Origin: an uncultured Acidimicrobiales bacterium
GTDB lineage: Bacteria > Actinomycetota > Acidimicrobiia > Acidimicrobiales > Aldehydirespiratoraceae
Direction of reading: 5' to 3'
DNA length: 64,000 bases
Assembly (NCBI GenBank): GCA_951812975.1
Contig: CATOTC010000005.1
Span: forward strand, 1-64,000
Part shown: positions 37,862-46,000 of the stretch, piece after piece
Numbering within the stretch: the first letter of the stretch is position 1
Layout: every line of letters begins with the position of its first letter
The notes under the pieces: generated by a model
Seen by the model: the letters and a program-made list of their open reading frames with translations, nothing else
Told to the model about the DNA's origin: nothing
The model's database searches: none
Program-made: the position numbers and the translations under genes

Positions 37862-39001
37862 TCAGTTGATTATCAGTTCCGGGTGCGAACGTTTCGACGG
37901 CTTGTGGGTCTCAATCCACCGGGCCATCTCCCCGAACACAGCCGATGCCTCACTCCGGGGGTCGAAGGCCATGATCGGCTCACCCTGGTCCGAACCCTCA
38001 CGCAGGGCGATCGACATCGGAATCTGACCGATGAGATCGACCTCTAGGCGCTTCGCCAGCTCAGCTCCGCCTCCAGCGCCGAACAGGTAGTACCTCTTGT
38101 GGTCGTCGCCGGTGAACCACGACATGTTCTCGATCACGGCTTTCACCCTTATCTTGACCTGGTCGAACATGAACGCCGAACGCTGGGCAACCCTCTGCGC
38201 CGCCGGGTTGGGGGTGGTGACGACGTAGGCCTCCGCACGGGGCAGGAACTGCGCCAGCGACAAAGAGATGTCACCCGTGCCGGGCGGGAGATCTACGAGC
38301 AGGAAATCGGGGTCGTCCCAGAACACGTCCGTCAGGAACTGCTCGAGCGCTTTGTGCAGCATCGGGCCCCGCCAGATGACCGGCTGGTCCTCCCGGGCGA
38401 AGAAACCCATCGAGACACAACGCACACCGTGAGTCTCGGGGGGGATGATCATGTCGTCGATCACCGTCGGAGCCTGCTCGACGCCGAGCATCCGCGGGAT
38501 CGAGAAACCCCAGACGTCCGCATCGACAACAGCCACGCTGTGACCTCTCTGAGCCAGAGCGATGCCCAGGTTGGCGGTCACCGACGACTTTCCCACTCCG
38601 CCCTTGCCTGAGGCGATCAGCAGCGTGCGGGTCCGATTGCCCGGTTGGGCGAACGGAATCGCACGGCCCTCCGCGTGGCCGTGGGCCGGTTGTGACCCCG
38701 CTGTCGCCGCGGGATCGCCGTGGAGCATCCCCCGGACCTTCGCCCGCTGCTCATCGGTCATCACACCGAAGTCGATCGTCACCACGTTGACACCATCGAG
38801 AGCAGTGACTGCTCCGGAGACCCGATTCTGGATCTCGTTGCGCAGCGGGCACCCGGCGATCGTGAGATCAATGCCGATCTCGACATGGCCGCCGTCGATC
38901 ACGGTGGAGCGGACCATGCCCAGATCAACGATGCTGCGATGAAGTTCTGGATCCTCGACCGGACGCAGAGCCTCGATCACTTCGGCTTCGGTGGCGGTCA
39001 T
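37862..39001 (-). CDS. mrp: Mrp/ApbC-family P-loop Fe-S carrier
   Basis: The 379-residue product starts at ATG 39001 (MTATEAEVIEALRPVEDPELH). It has an N-terminal MIP18/DUF59 domain (about 1-85) and a deviant Walker A ASGKGGVGKSSVTANL near 125. DADVWGFSIPRMLG and DLPPGTGDISLSLAQ follow. The CXXC of enterobacterial ApbC is missing (WFTGDDHKRYYLFG), as in other actinobacterial members. It is divergent, by 19 bp, from an Fe-S-type regulator gene. Confidence 0.92.
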   Translation of the reverse strand: MTATEAEVIEALRPVEDPELHRSIVDLGMVRSTVIDGGHVEIGIDLTIAGCPLRNEIQNRVSGAVTALDGVNVVTIDFGVMTDEQRAKVRGMLHGDPAATAGSQPAHGHAEGRAIPFAQPGNRTRTLLIASGKGGVGKSSVTANLGIALAQRGHSVAVVDADVWGFSIPRMLGVEQAPTVIDDMIIPPETHGVRCVSMGFFAREDQPVIWRGPMLHKALEQFLTDVFWDDPDFLLVDLPPGTGDISLSLAQFLPRAEAYVVTTPNPAAQRVAQRSAFMFDQVKIRVKAVIENMSWFTGDDHKRYYLFGAGGGAELAKRLEVDLIGQIPMSIALREGSDQGEPIMAFDPRSEASAVFGEMARWIETHKPSKRSHPELIIN

Positions 39002-39008
39002 ATATGCG

Positions 39009-39015
39009 TAGAATA
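39009..39015. promoter_or_regulatory. Overlapping divergent -10 boxes for mrp and the HTH regulator
   Basis: TAGAAT on the plus strand (39009-39014) and TATTCT on the minus strand (39015-39010) share five bases. Each lies 6-8 bp from its gene's start codon, so both transcripts would be leaderless. The -35 regions would fall inside the opposite gene and look weak. Confidence 0.5.
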
Positions 39016-39020
39016 GCGGT

Positions 39021-39737
39021 GTGGACGCCCAGCACCTCAGCCCGACAGAGTTCACCTCGACGGTCTCTGCCATTACCGCGGCTTTTGGTGACATCACCCG
39101 CCGGGACATCTATCTGCATGTCCATCAGAACCCCGACGGCGTTACCGCAAGCGAAGTGGCCGAGGAGTTCGACCTGCACGCCAACGTTGCGCGCCACCAT
39201 CTCGACAAATTGACTGCCGGTGGCCACCTCGGTGTCGAGGTCGCCAAACCGGACGGAGGAGTCGGACGCCCCTCCAAGCACTACCGGCCGGTTCACACCG
39301 AGGTGCGCCTGGAAGTGAACGTCCGCCACGACGACGTGCTGGTCTCCCTACTGGGGCGGGCCTTGGCGATGCTGCCTTCCCATGCTGCTGAGGAGATGGC
39401 CGAGGAGGTGGGGGTCGAGTACGGCAAGGCGATGGCCGCGGCTATAGATCCCGGCGAGACGCACCGCAGCTACCAGGGCGCCCTGCACGCCGTGGCCGAC
39501 GCGCTGTCAGCCCACGGTTTCGCAGCCAGAGCCGAGCGCGCCGAGGGCGACAAGTACCAGATCGTCGCCCAGAACTGCCCCTTCGGCGACGCGGTCGTGG
39601 AACATCCTGTCATCTGCGCTGTCGACCGAGGGATGGTGCAGGGAATGCTCAGCCATCTGTACGGCCCAGCCGACGCCTCCACCGCCTCCTCCAAACCCCA
39701 GGGCGACGAAATCTGCGTCACCCACGTGACCCTCTAG
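39021..39737 (+). CDS. SufR-like HTH transcriptional regulator with C-terminal cysteine sensor
   Basis: The 238-residue product has an N-terminal winged HTH (about 10-85; VTASEVAEEFDLHANVARHHLDKL, then GVGRPSKHYR). Its C-terminal domain ends with NCPFGDAVVEHPVICAVDRGMVQGML and a final ICVTHV, the cysteine arrangement of SufR-type Fe-S sensing repressors. It is divergent from mrp with overlapping promoters, so regulation of mrp and itself is likely. GTG at 39021 probably starts a leaderless mRNA. Confidence 0.85.
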   Translation: MDAQHLSPTEFTSTVSAITAAFGDITRRDIYLHVHQNPDGVTASEVAEEFDLHANVARHHLDKLTAGGHLGVEVAKPDGGVGRPSKHYRPVHTEVRLEVNVRHDDVLVSLLGRALAMLPSHAAEEMAEEVGVEYGKAMAAAIDPGETHRSYQGALHAVADALSAHGFAARAERAEGDKYQIVAQNCPFGDAVVEHPVICAVDRGMVQGMLSHLYGPADASTASSKPQGDEICVTHVTL

Positions 39738-39752
39738 TTCCCCGGTTGCCGA

Positions 39753-41663
39753 CTACGGCAACTCATACCGGTAGTAGTTGCCAGCGTTGTCAACCCTCAC
39801 CGCGACATTCCCATTGAACGCCACCCCGGCCCAATCCGGATCAGTCTCTTCATAGAATGTGAACCAATTCTTACCATCAATCGACACGACCGTGCTGTGA
39901 TAGCGCTCATCCCAGGTTTCCGGGTCCTCCGAATAATCCAACGGTACATAAATATCGATAAGCACCCCTTTCCCGGCACTATCGACGGTGTGATAGGTCT
40001 CATGACAGGAATTATCCGAGATATTCTGTGGTTCCCAGTTTAGCCCACGATCATCACCAACAAGGACCAAATCCGATAGAAATCGTTCGCTACTGCAAAC
40101 ACAAGAACTTCTATACTGCCATGATTCAGAGCCAGACATCACAAGACCATCTTCAACAGCGAGAATCGAGGGTACCCATAATATGTCGCAATCATCTGGA
40201 CCCCGAAACAGTCCATCAACAGGCGCGTTAACACTCTGCCATAGCAACCCATCTGGAGAAAATATCATAGATCCCCAACCATATAGACCTGGGAAGGACC
40301 CTGGAGCATGGCCAGGATGTCTAGGATTCAGGATGCCGATATAACCTCCGTCAGTAGCGACGATGTCGCAACAACTTCCTTGCAGGGGCAGTTCTGCTCG
40401 AATTGCTTCTTCTCCCCATCTACCAACAAGCACAGAACTTGAATAACGCCGTTCAGGATGATAAGGTCTGTTGCCCATGAGACCATAACCAAGATATATG
40501 TCTTCGGTAATGCCTAACTCTTGCCATGTAAAGTACCTTCTGTGAGTCTCAACCGATTCTGAATTAGCATCCGCAGTACTCCATTCAACAAGCAGGCCAT
40601 CGTTATCAATATACTCACCATCCTCATAGTCAATCCACTTGATTTCTCTGGCAGATTCTTGAATTTCAGTGGGGACCAACAAACCTATATCCATATATGC
40701 CAATGTTGATATTGGAATTATCCATCCCTCGTTAGAGACAACCAAATCTTGCGCGACTACATTGGTGCCTAGAAATTCATGAATATGATCGGGAGGTGGC
40801 AGAGGGTACTCGTAGAGCTTCCAACTATCGAGGTCTTCCGTAACTGAAACAAAGACTCTTTGCTCGATATGTGCGCTAGCAGGAGCATTTTGCTGATGAA
40901 ACACAGCCTGAGACCCTTCAGAATATAGGCTATTGCTAGGCCACTGTGAGACCACAACCAGATGTTCGCCGTTCGATCTGATGATCGAGGGGTAAGCGGT
41001 TGCTTGTAACTCGATATCTGTTTCAAAGGCTCCAAAATGCTCTCGAGGAAGGTTCAACTGGAACGGTTGCCCCCAGTCGAGACCATCGTCTGAAGTCTGG
41101 GCGAACAAGTTCTGTCTGGTAGGACCCTCCTCGCTCGTGTTCAAGTATCCGATCTGTAAGAAGCCATCCCCCCAGGGAACCAACCACGGAGTAGACCGCC
41201 ATTTTTCCGCTTCTGTGCTCGTCTCGTCGAAAGCCTCACTCGGTGGTACTTCCGGGTTCACCTCCGGCGCGAGGTCCTCCAGCGACGATTCGGTGTACGA
41301 GTCATCGGTACGCGGATCATCAACGGTTGTGGTGGGTGAAACACTGGTGGTCGGGACGCTAGCGGCGGGGGTCCGGGTCGCGGGGTCTGCGGGGTCTGCG
41401 GGGGCGGTCACCACTGAAGGGGCGTCTTCGCTGAGTAGTCTGCTGGCGCTGACTGCCCCGACAATCAACAACAACGCAGCGGCGACACGGAACAAACGGC
41501 GGTGCCCGCCCTTACGCGCCGGGTCAGCGCCCAGATCCAGGCGAGGCATCGAATCATCGCCAGAATCAACTTGCTCGACAGAACTGGACTCAGCTCGCTT
41601 GTCGATCAACCACGATGCAAGCTCTCCCAGCTCATCACGCAACCGCTCCTCGATTGAACTCAT
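39753..41663 (-). CDS. Membrane anti-sigma-like protein with Asp-box (sialidase-type) ectodomain
   Basis: The 636-residue product starts at ATG 41663, overlapping the sigma-factor stop as ATGA. Residues 1-55 are cytoplasmic and helical (SSIEERLRDELGELASWL). One membrane helix (RVAAALLLIVGAVSA, about 60-78) and a Thr/Pro/Ala linker follow. The ~500-residue ectodomain has several S-x-D-x-G-x-x-W Asp-box-like repeats (SDDGLDWGQP, SPDGLLWQSV, DDRGLNWEP, SIDGKNWFT), predicting a beta-propeller. Bases ~39,950-41,150 are visibly AT-richer than the flanks, suggesting the ectodomain was acquired. Confidence 0.8.
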   Translation of the reverse strand: MSSIEERLRDELGELASWLIDKRAESSSVEQVDSGDDSMPRLDLGADPARKGGHRRLFRVAAALLLIVGAVSASRLLSEDAPSVVTAPADPADPATRTPAASVPTTSVSPTTTVDDPRTDDSYTESSLEDLAPEVNPEVPPSEAFDETSTEAEKWRSTPWLVPWGDGFLQIGYLNTSEEGPTRQNLFAQTSDDGLDWGQPFQLNLPREHFGAFETDIELQATAYPSIIRSNGEHLVVVSQWPSNSLYSEGSQAVFHQQNAPASAHIEQRVFVSVTEDLDSWKLYEYPLPPPDHIHEFLGTNVVAQDLVVSNEGWIIPISTLAYMDIGLLVPTEIQESAREIKWIDYEDGEYIDNDGLLVEWSTADANSESVETHRRYFTWQELGITEDIYLGYGLMGNRPYHPERRYSSSVLVGRWGEEAIRAELPLQGSCCDIVATDGGYIGILNPRHPGHAPGSFPGLYGWGSMIFSPDGLLWQSVNAPVDGLFRGPDDCDILWVPSILAVEDGLVMSGSESWQYRSSCVCSSERFLSDLVLVGDDRGLNWEPQNISDNSCHETYHTVDSAGKGVLIDIYVPLDYSEDPETWDERYHSTVVSIDGKNWFTFYEETDPDWAGVAFNGNVAVRVDNAGNYYRYELP

Positions 41664-42151
41664 TCCAACTCCTTTCGCAACACCCGTAGGGCTCGACGCA
41701 CCAACGAGCGCACCGTCGACGGCCTGCAACCCAGAACCTCAGCAATCTCCACATCCGGCAGATCTGCGAAATAGCGCAGCACAACCACCACCCGCTGCCG
41801 CTCACCGAGACGCCCGAGCGCATCGCGCAACTCCAGCAGAGCCATCGGTTGCTCAACCGCCATGAGCGGGCGCTCCTGCGCCACCCGTTGTTCAACATCC
41901 CGCCGACGAAGCACCATCCGAGACCCGTTCACCACACAAGTGCGCAGATACCCACCCGGATTGTCCAGCGACCCCCAACGCTCGACAACCGACGCGAAAG
42001 CATCTTGCACTATCTCCTCACCAACTTCCGCGGAGCCCACCAGCAGGGTCGCCAATCGCAGCATCGGCATCTGCTCACGCTCAAACAAATCAGCACAGTC
42101 ATCAGGAATCACCGACCAAAGCGCGCCGCTACGGCGCTGATGCGCATCCAT
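41660..42151 (-). CDS. ECF (SigE-family) RNA polymerase sigma factor
   Basis: The 163-residue product, started at ATG 42151, has sigma region 2 (CADLFEREQMPMLRLATLLVGS, EEIVQDAFASVVERW). Region 4 (LGERQRVVVVLRYFADLPDVEIAEVLGCRPSTVRSLVRRAL) follows with no region 3. It is translationally coupled to the membrane protein, the usual sigma/anti-sigma arrangement. Long in-frame extensions up to 42541 are antisense to sixA and are rejected. Confidence 0.92.
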   Translation of the reverse strand: MDAHQRRSGALWSVIPDDCADLFEREQMPMLRLATLLVGSAEVGEEIVQDAFASVVERWGSLDNPGGYLRTCVVNGSRMVLRRRDVEQRVAQERPLMAVEQPMALLELRDALGRLGERQRVVVVLRYFADLPDVEIAEVLGCRPSTVRSLVRRALRVLRKELE

Positions 42152-42182
42152 TACCACCAACGATGCACCAAAGGTGCCGAAT

Positions 42183-42215
42183 GTTGCGCAACCTGCGACA
42201 AAATGTTGCGAGCAA
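42183..42215. promoter_or_regulatory. Paired palindromes in the sigma/sixA divergent promoter
   Basis: TTGCGCAA (42184-42191, within GTTGCGCAAC) and TTGCGAGCAA (42206-42215) begin exactly 22 bp apart, two helical turns. They sit in the 98-bp gap between the divergent sigma-factor and sixA starts, a plausible tandem operator. Confidence 0.5.
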
Positions 42216-42249
42216 GGTTGCTCTGCGCGTGACGTAAGCTTTCGGGTTA

Positions 42250-42714
42250 GTGAGCATCTTTCTCGTTCGTCACGCCTCTGCTGGGGATCGCAGCCGTTGG
42301 CACCTAAGCGACAAGGAGCGACCGCTCGACGAACGGGGCCGTGCACAAGCATTGCGAATCGCAGACTTCTTCGTTGACTCCACGGTTCGGGCCGTGTGGT
42401 CGTCCCCCGCAACACGCTGCGCGCAGACCGTTGAGCCAGTGGCCGCAGCTCACCGTGTGGACGTCCAGATCCGTGCCGAACTCTACGAGGGAGCCGGCTC
42501 GAGGCACCTTCTGGAACTGATCCTCGAGGAAGCTGCAGCACCCGACGACCTCATACTGTCCAGCCACGGCGACGTCATTCCCGGGGTTCTCAACCGTCTG
42601 CTGCGCGCAGGTCTCGAAGTGACCGGTGACCGCGGCTGCGCCAAGGCCAGCGTGTGGGAGCTCAGAGTCGACAACGGTGTCATCACCGAGGGGATCTACA
42701 CAGCCAAGCCATAG
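42250..42714 (+). CDS. sixA: SixA-like phosphohistidine phosphatase
   Basis: The 154-residue product has the histidine-phosphatase motif FLVRHASAGDR at residue 4, ERPLDERGRAQA, WSSPATRCAQTVEP and the second active-site HGDVIPGVLN. This short form dephosphorylates phosphohistidine in signalling proteins. GTG at 42250 is the start. It is divergent from the sigma factor. Confidence 0.88.
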   Translation: MSIFLVRHASAGDRSRWHLSDKERPLDERGRAQALRIADFFVDSTVRAVWSSPATRCAQTVEPVAAAHRVDVQIRAELYEGAGSRHLLELILEEAAAPDDLILSSHGDVIPGVLNRLLRAGLEVTGDRGCAKASVWELRVDNGVITEGIYTAKP

Positions 42715-42747
42715 CCGAACGCCGCCCTGTGCGAAAGGACCATCCGC

Positions 42748-43722
42748 ATGACAATCCGACACCACAACCCAGCCGCCGAAGCCAACACCAAGCTCGGCGG
42801 CACCGTCACCGCCCTCGTGTTGGAGCCTTCGCCTCCGGCCGACCGGGCCGAACCGTTCTTTGCAGACGACCCGACTGCGATCCCGGCAGGTGCGACCGAG
42901 ACCGTCGGTCCCACCAGTGCCGCAGACCGGACCTGGAGCGAGGTGGTCGCCGAACGACCCGAGTTGTCGAGTTGGGCCGCCGAACGTTGGCTGACCGCCA
43001 ACCGACCACTGCAACCGGTGCCCGCCGGTTACCCCGAGGCTCGCAACGCCTACCACCGGCTCGCCTATGCCGTGGTCGCGGAAGCCCGTCGCTGCGCCAA
43101 CACCAAGTTCGGCCTGCGATACACAAGAGGCGGCTTCGGCACACCCTTCTTCGGCGACGACGAGCAGGTCCGAGTGCAGGAGGGCTTGCTCGTCGTGCAA
43201 CAGGGCTCAACGGTGAGGTCCAGCGAGATCACCAGCCTTCGGGCAGCAGCGGAATTCGTCGGTGTCGAGCCCGGCACCGCAGCAGCCGAGCACGATTCTC
43301 CACCCCTCGGCGACATCGACTCGGACCTCCGGGCCACCGCCAAGACCGGCGCTTTCCTCGGTGACTGGTTCGGATTCTCCTGGGCCGTGCTCGAAGAGTT
43401 GCGAATCACGCCCGGTGCGGTTGATGCCGAACGCACCCAGCTCTGGCCCGGCCACTTCGACCCCGCCGCAGCAATCGGCAGCGCCGAAGAAGGCCGACGC
43501 GCCACCTACGGCTGCTCTCCCGGCGACGAAGCCCACGACGAGCCCTACCTGTACGTGGGTGCCTGGGGCGATGTGGACCGCGCCGACCCCTACTGGAACG
43601 AGACCAGCTTCAACGGCGCCTCACTCCCCTACGCCGCGCTCGTTGGACCCGACAACGCCGTGCAGACCGCCCTCGGCTTCTTCAAAGCGGGGCTCGCCCG
43701 CCTGAACCGCGCTCCCGCCTGA
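42748..43722 (+). CDS. Conserved-looking protein of unknown function
   Basis: The 324-residue product has no signal peptide or membrane segment. A good GAAAGGA ribosome site is 8-10 bp upstream. Segments such as ARRCANTKFGLRYTRGGFGTPFFGDDEQVRVQEG and a Trp/Phe-rich C-terminal half (GDWFGFSWAVLEEL, PYLYVGAWGDVD) look structured, but I do not recognise the family. It may be co-transcribed with sixA, 33 bp upstream. Two near-identical TGAACCGCGCT sequences flank its stop. Confidence 0.7.
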   Translation: MTIRHHNPAAEANTKLGGTVTALVLEPSPPADRAEPFFADDPTAIPAGATETVGPTSAADRTWSEVVAERPELSSWAAERWLTANRPLQPVPAGYPEARNAYHRLAYAVVAEARRCANTKFGLRYTRGGFGTPFFGDDEQVRVQEGLLVVQQGSTVRSSEITSLRAAAEFVGVEPGTAAAEHDSPPLGDIDSDLRATAKTGAFLGDWFGFSWAVLEELRITPGAVDAERTQLWPGHFDPAAAIGSAEEGRRATYGCSPGDEAHDEPYLYVGAWGDVDRADPYWNETSFNGASLPYAALVGPDNAVQTALGFFKAGLARLNRAPA

Positions 43723-43777
43723 ACCGCGCTTCCGCCTGAACTGAAAGGCCGGCCGCCCTGCGGAGCGGGCAGCGACG

Positions 43778-45976
43778 CTAGTCAGGCAAGACCGAGATCG
43801 AGGAGAAGCACATCTCGTCGACTGTTCCCTCGTTCCAGGTGATGTAGCGGGGCTCGGGCATGTACTTGAGCGAGCGATCCCACCAACACTCGAACCGCAC
43901 CATGTCGGACCGATCGATGCGGATGTCCTCGATCGGGGCGTAGTTGAGCTGCCACTCAAAATCCCAGACAGGGATGTCGAGCAGTATCCGCTCTTCGGGA
44001 GTGTCGGGATTCAAGGTCATCCGATATGCCGCACCGAACTCGTGCATGTGCCCCAGCACCGTGTGGATCGTGCCCGCGTCCCGAACTCTCATGTCACACG
44101 AGCTGTAGCCGACCGACCCGACAAGATCGTCGTAGTCGTCGACAGTTCCATCACAGTCTCGCAGCAGGGCATCGGGGATGAAGGTCGCGAACAGGTCGTA
44201 CTTCTCGCCGATGTCCTTCAGCACATTCTCGCGGATGCACAGGTTCGAGTATCCGTCGATGGTCGCGGCCCGTTGTTGCGCAACCGCCATCTCCTCCGGT
44301 GTGCAGGGCACTTCAGCAGGAGTCAGATACGAGGACCCGGTTATGTGGGTCATCCCCGCAGCGATCTCAGACGGCGTGGCCGTGTCGAGGATGATCCAGG
44401 AACCGTCCGCCGGCGTGTCGTGGTCGTAGTGATAGTGGATCTGGTTGACGATCATGTCGCCGGGGTACAGATAGATGCCGTAGCCGTCGGGGTAGACGGT
44501 CGGCGACTGCCCCGGCGCCCAGCCCTGGATCGAATAGACGCCCTGCGACGACAGGCCTGAAAGGCCGAAGCAGGTCCAGCCCGGCTCATCGGAGAAACCC
44601 GAGTCGGCTTCGATCTTGTCCTCCGCAGCGATCTTGGCCTTGACTTCGGCGGCCGCGGAGGCAGGCACCCTGTAGACGATTGCGTGGTGTACGACCGAAG
44701 TCTGGTCGGGCCGGAACTCGAACCCCTTGACCCAGTTGCCGTCGCCCTCCGGATCGGCCACCTCGTGGACCTGGCAACGGTAGTCATCGGCTTTCACGGG
44801 GTTGCCGTCGGCATCGGAGTAGCCCGTGTAGAGCCCGTCACGAGGCGCAATCTTTTGGTCCTCCTCGATCGGCAGCACCGCCTGAACCCGCGCGACCAAG
44901 GGAGTGTCGACAGCGACGTCAAGGCCACCGCCGGCTTTCGCCCAGTCCCTGATCACGGTGACCTCCTCATCGCTCAGCGACCAGTCGTGTTCGAAGGCAG
45001 GACTGAGATCCGACGGCAGCCAGGGAGGCATGAAACGAATCTCCGTGACCAGCGCGATGTCCTCGGCAACCTCGGCGGCCTGCCCTGCCGTGTCGAAGGC
45101 CAGCGTGCTCCAACCCGGACCACCCACGGTATGGCACGACACACACTTGGTTTCAAGAATCGGCTGGACATGGGCGGCGAAGGCACCCGAAGCAACCTCG
45201 ACCGCAGGCAGTTGACGGTTCAGATCAGTTCGGGTGTCCGAATCGACTTCCACCCGGTCCGCAACCAGTTCGAAGACCAACTCGACTTCGTCGCTGGTAT
45301 GGGTGAGCCGGGCGATGTTGATGGGACCGACGTCGTAGTCGCTGCTCAGCACGGTCGCCGTCATCAACGCCGTGAGCCGAGCGGGGCCGACCGTGACAGT
45401 TCCGTGGAAAGTCTGCTCGAGGGTCGTCTCCTTGACGGTCAGATCACCGGTGATCGAGACCTCGTAGCTGCTGCCGTCTGCGCTGTCGCCGTCTGCAAAG
45501 GCCGCGTCGAGACCCTCAATCGATGTCGGCACAAAACGGGCGAACGGCCAGTGGGTCGACTCCAGAAAATCGTGGCGGATCCGCTTGTCGCGCAGGTTCG
45601 AGTCCGATTCGAACATCTCGACGTTGACGACGATCTCGCCCACCTCCGAGAGGCTCGGGTCCACGAGATTGATCTTGATGTCACCGGCCACGACCGTCGA
45701 CGTGCCCACAGCCGTGCGGGAGACACCCCCAAACCGCTCCTGCACCCGATAGCTGACTTCGGAACCGTTGTCGGGGCTGATCCGATACAGACGCTCGGTG
45801 ACCGGATCAACTTCCTCGATCTCAATCTGCTCAGCGACTACATCCTGGGTCTGGGGGTCGTCCGAGCCGAAGAACCAGTCCCACTGGTTCCTGGTCAACA
45901 GCGCCACTGCGCCGACGACCACCACCAGCAGGATCGCCACACGGCCGAGATCAAGGTTTCGCAAGCGACTCATCAC
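43778..45976 (-). CDS. YceI / cytochrome c / Cu type II monooxygenase fusion protein
   Basis: The 732-residue exported protein has an N-terminal membrane anchor (about 10-28). A YceI-like lipocalin domain follows (about 60-250; RIRHDFLESTHWPFARF). A mono-haem cytochrome c is next (CVSCH near 280), then a peptidylglycine/dopamine monooxygenase-like domain (about 370-732). All copper ligands of that family are visible: VVHHAIVY (HH), QIHYHY (third His), GHMHEFG (HxH) and the Met in DEMCF. It lies 24 bp after the ccmI-like gene at the end of the cytochrome c maturation operon. The haem may feed electrons to the copper centre; the substrate is unknown. Confidence 0.85.
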   Translation of the reverse strand: MMSRLRNLDLGRVAILLVVVVGAVALLTRNQWDWFFGSDDPQTQDVVAEQIEIEEVDPVTERLYRISPDNGSEVSYRVQERFGGVSRTAVGTSTVVAGDIKINLVDPSLSEVGEIVVNVEMFESDSNLRDKRIRHDFLESTHWPFARFVPTSIEGLDAAFADGDSADGSSYEVSITGDLTVKETTLEQTFHGTVTVGPARLTALMTATVLSSDYDVGPINIARLTHTSDEVELVFELVADRVEVDSDTRTDLNRQLPAVEVASGAFAAHVQPILETKCVSCHTVGGPGWSTLAFDTAGQAAEVAEDIALVTEIRFMPPWLPSDLSPAFEHDWSLSDEEVTVIRDWAKAGGGLDVAVDTPLVARVQAVLPIEEDQKIAPRDGLYTGYSDADGNPVKADDYRCQVHEVADPEGDGNWVKGFEFRPDQTSVVHHAIVYRVPASAAAEVKAKIAAEDKIEADSGFSDEPGWTCFGLSGLSSQGVYSIQGWAPGQSPTVYPDGYGIYLYPGDMIVNQIHYHYDHDTPADGSWIILDTATPSEIAAGMTHITGSSYLTPAEVPCTPEEMAVAQQRAATIDGYSNLCIRENVLKDIGEKYDLFATFIPDALLRDCDGTVDDYDDLVGSVGYSSCDMRVRDAGTIHTVLGHMHEFGAAYRMTLNPDTPEERILLDIPVWDFEWQLNYAPIEDIRIDRSDMVRFECWWDRSLKYMPEPRYITWNEGTVDEMCFSSISVLPD

Positions 45977-46000
45977 GTCAGGCGAAGCATAACGTCGGCG

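Noticed and set aside
42154..42541. N-terminal extension of the ECF sigma factor
   Set aside because: It runs antisense through sixA and is Arg/Cys-rich; sigma region 2 begins right after ATG 42151.
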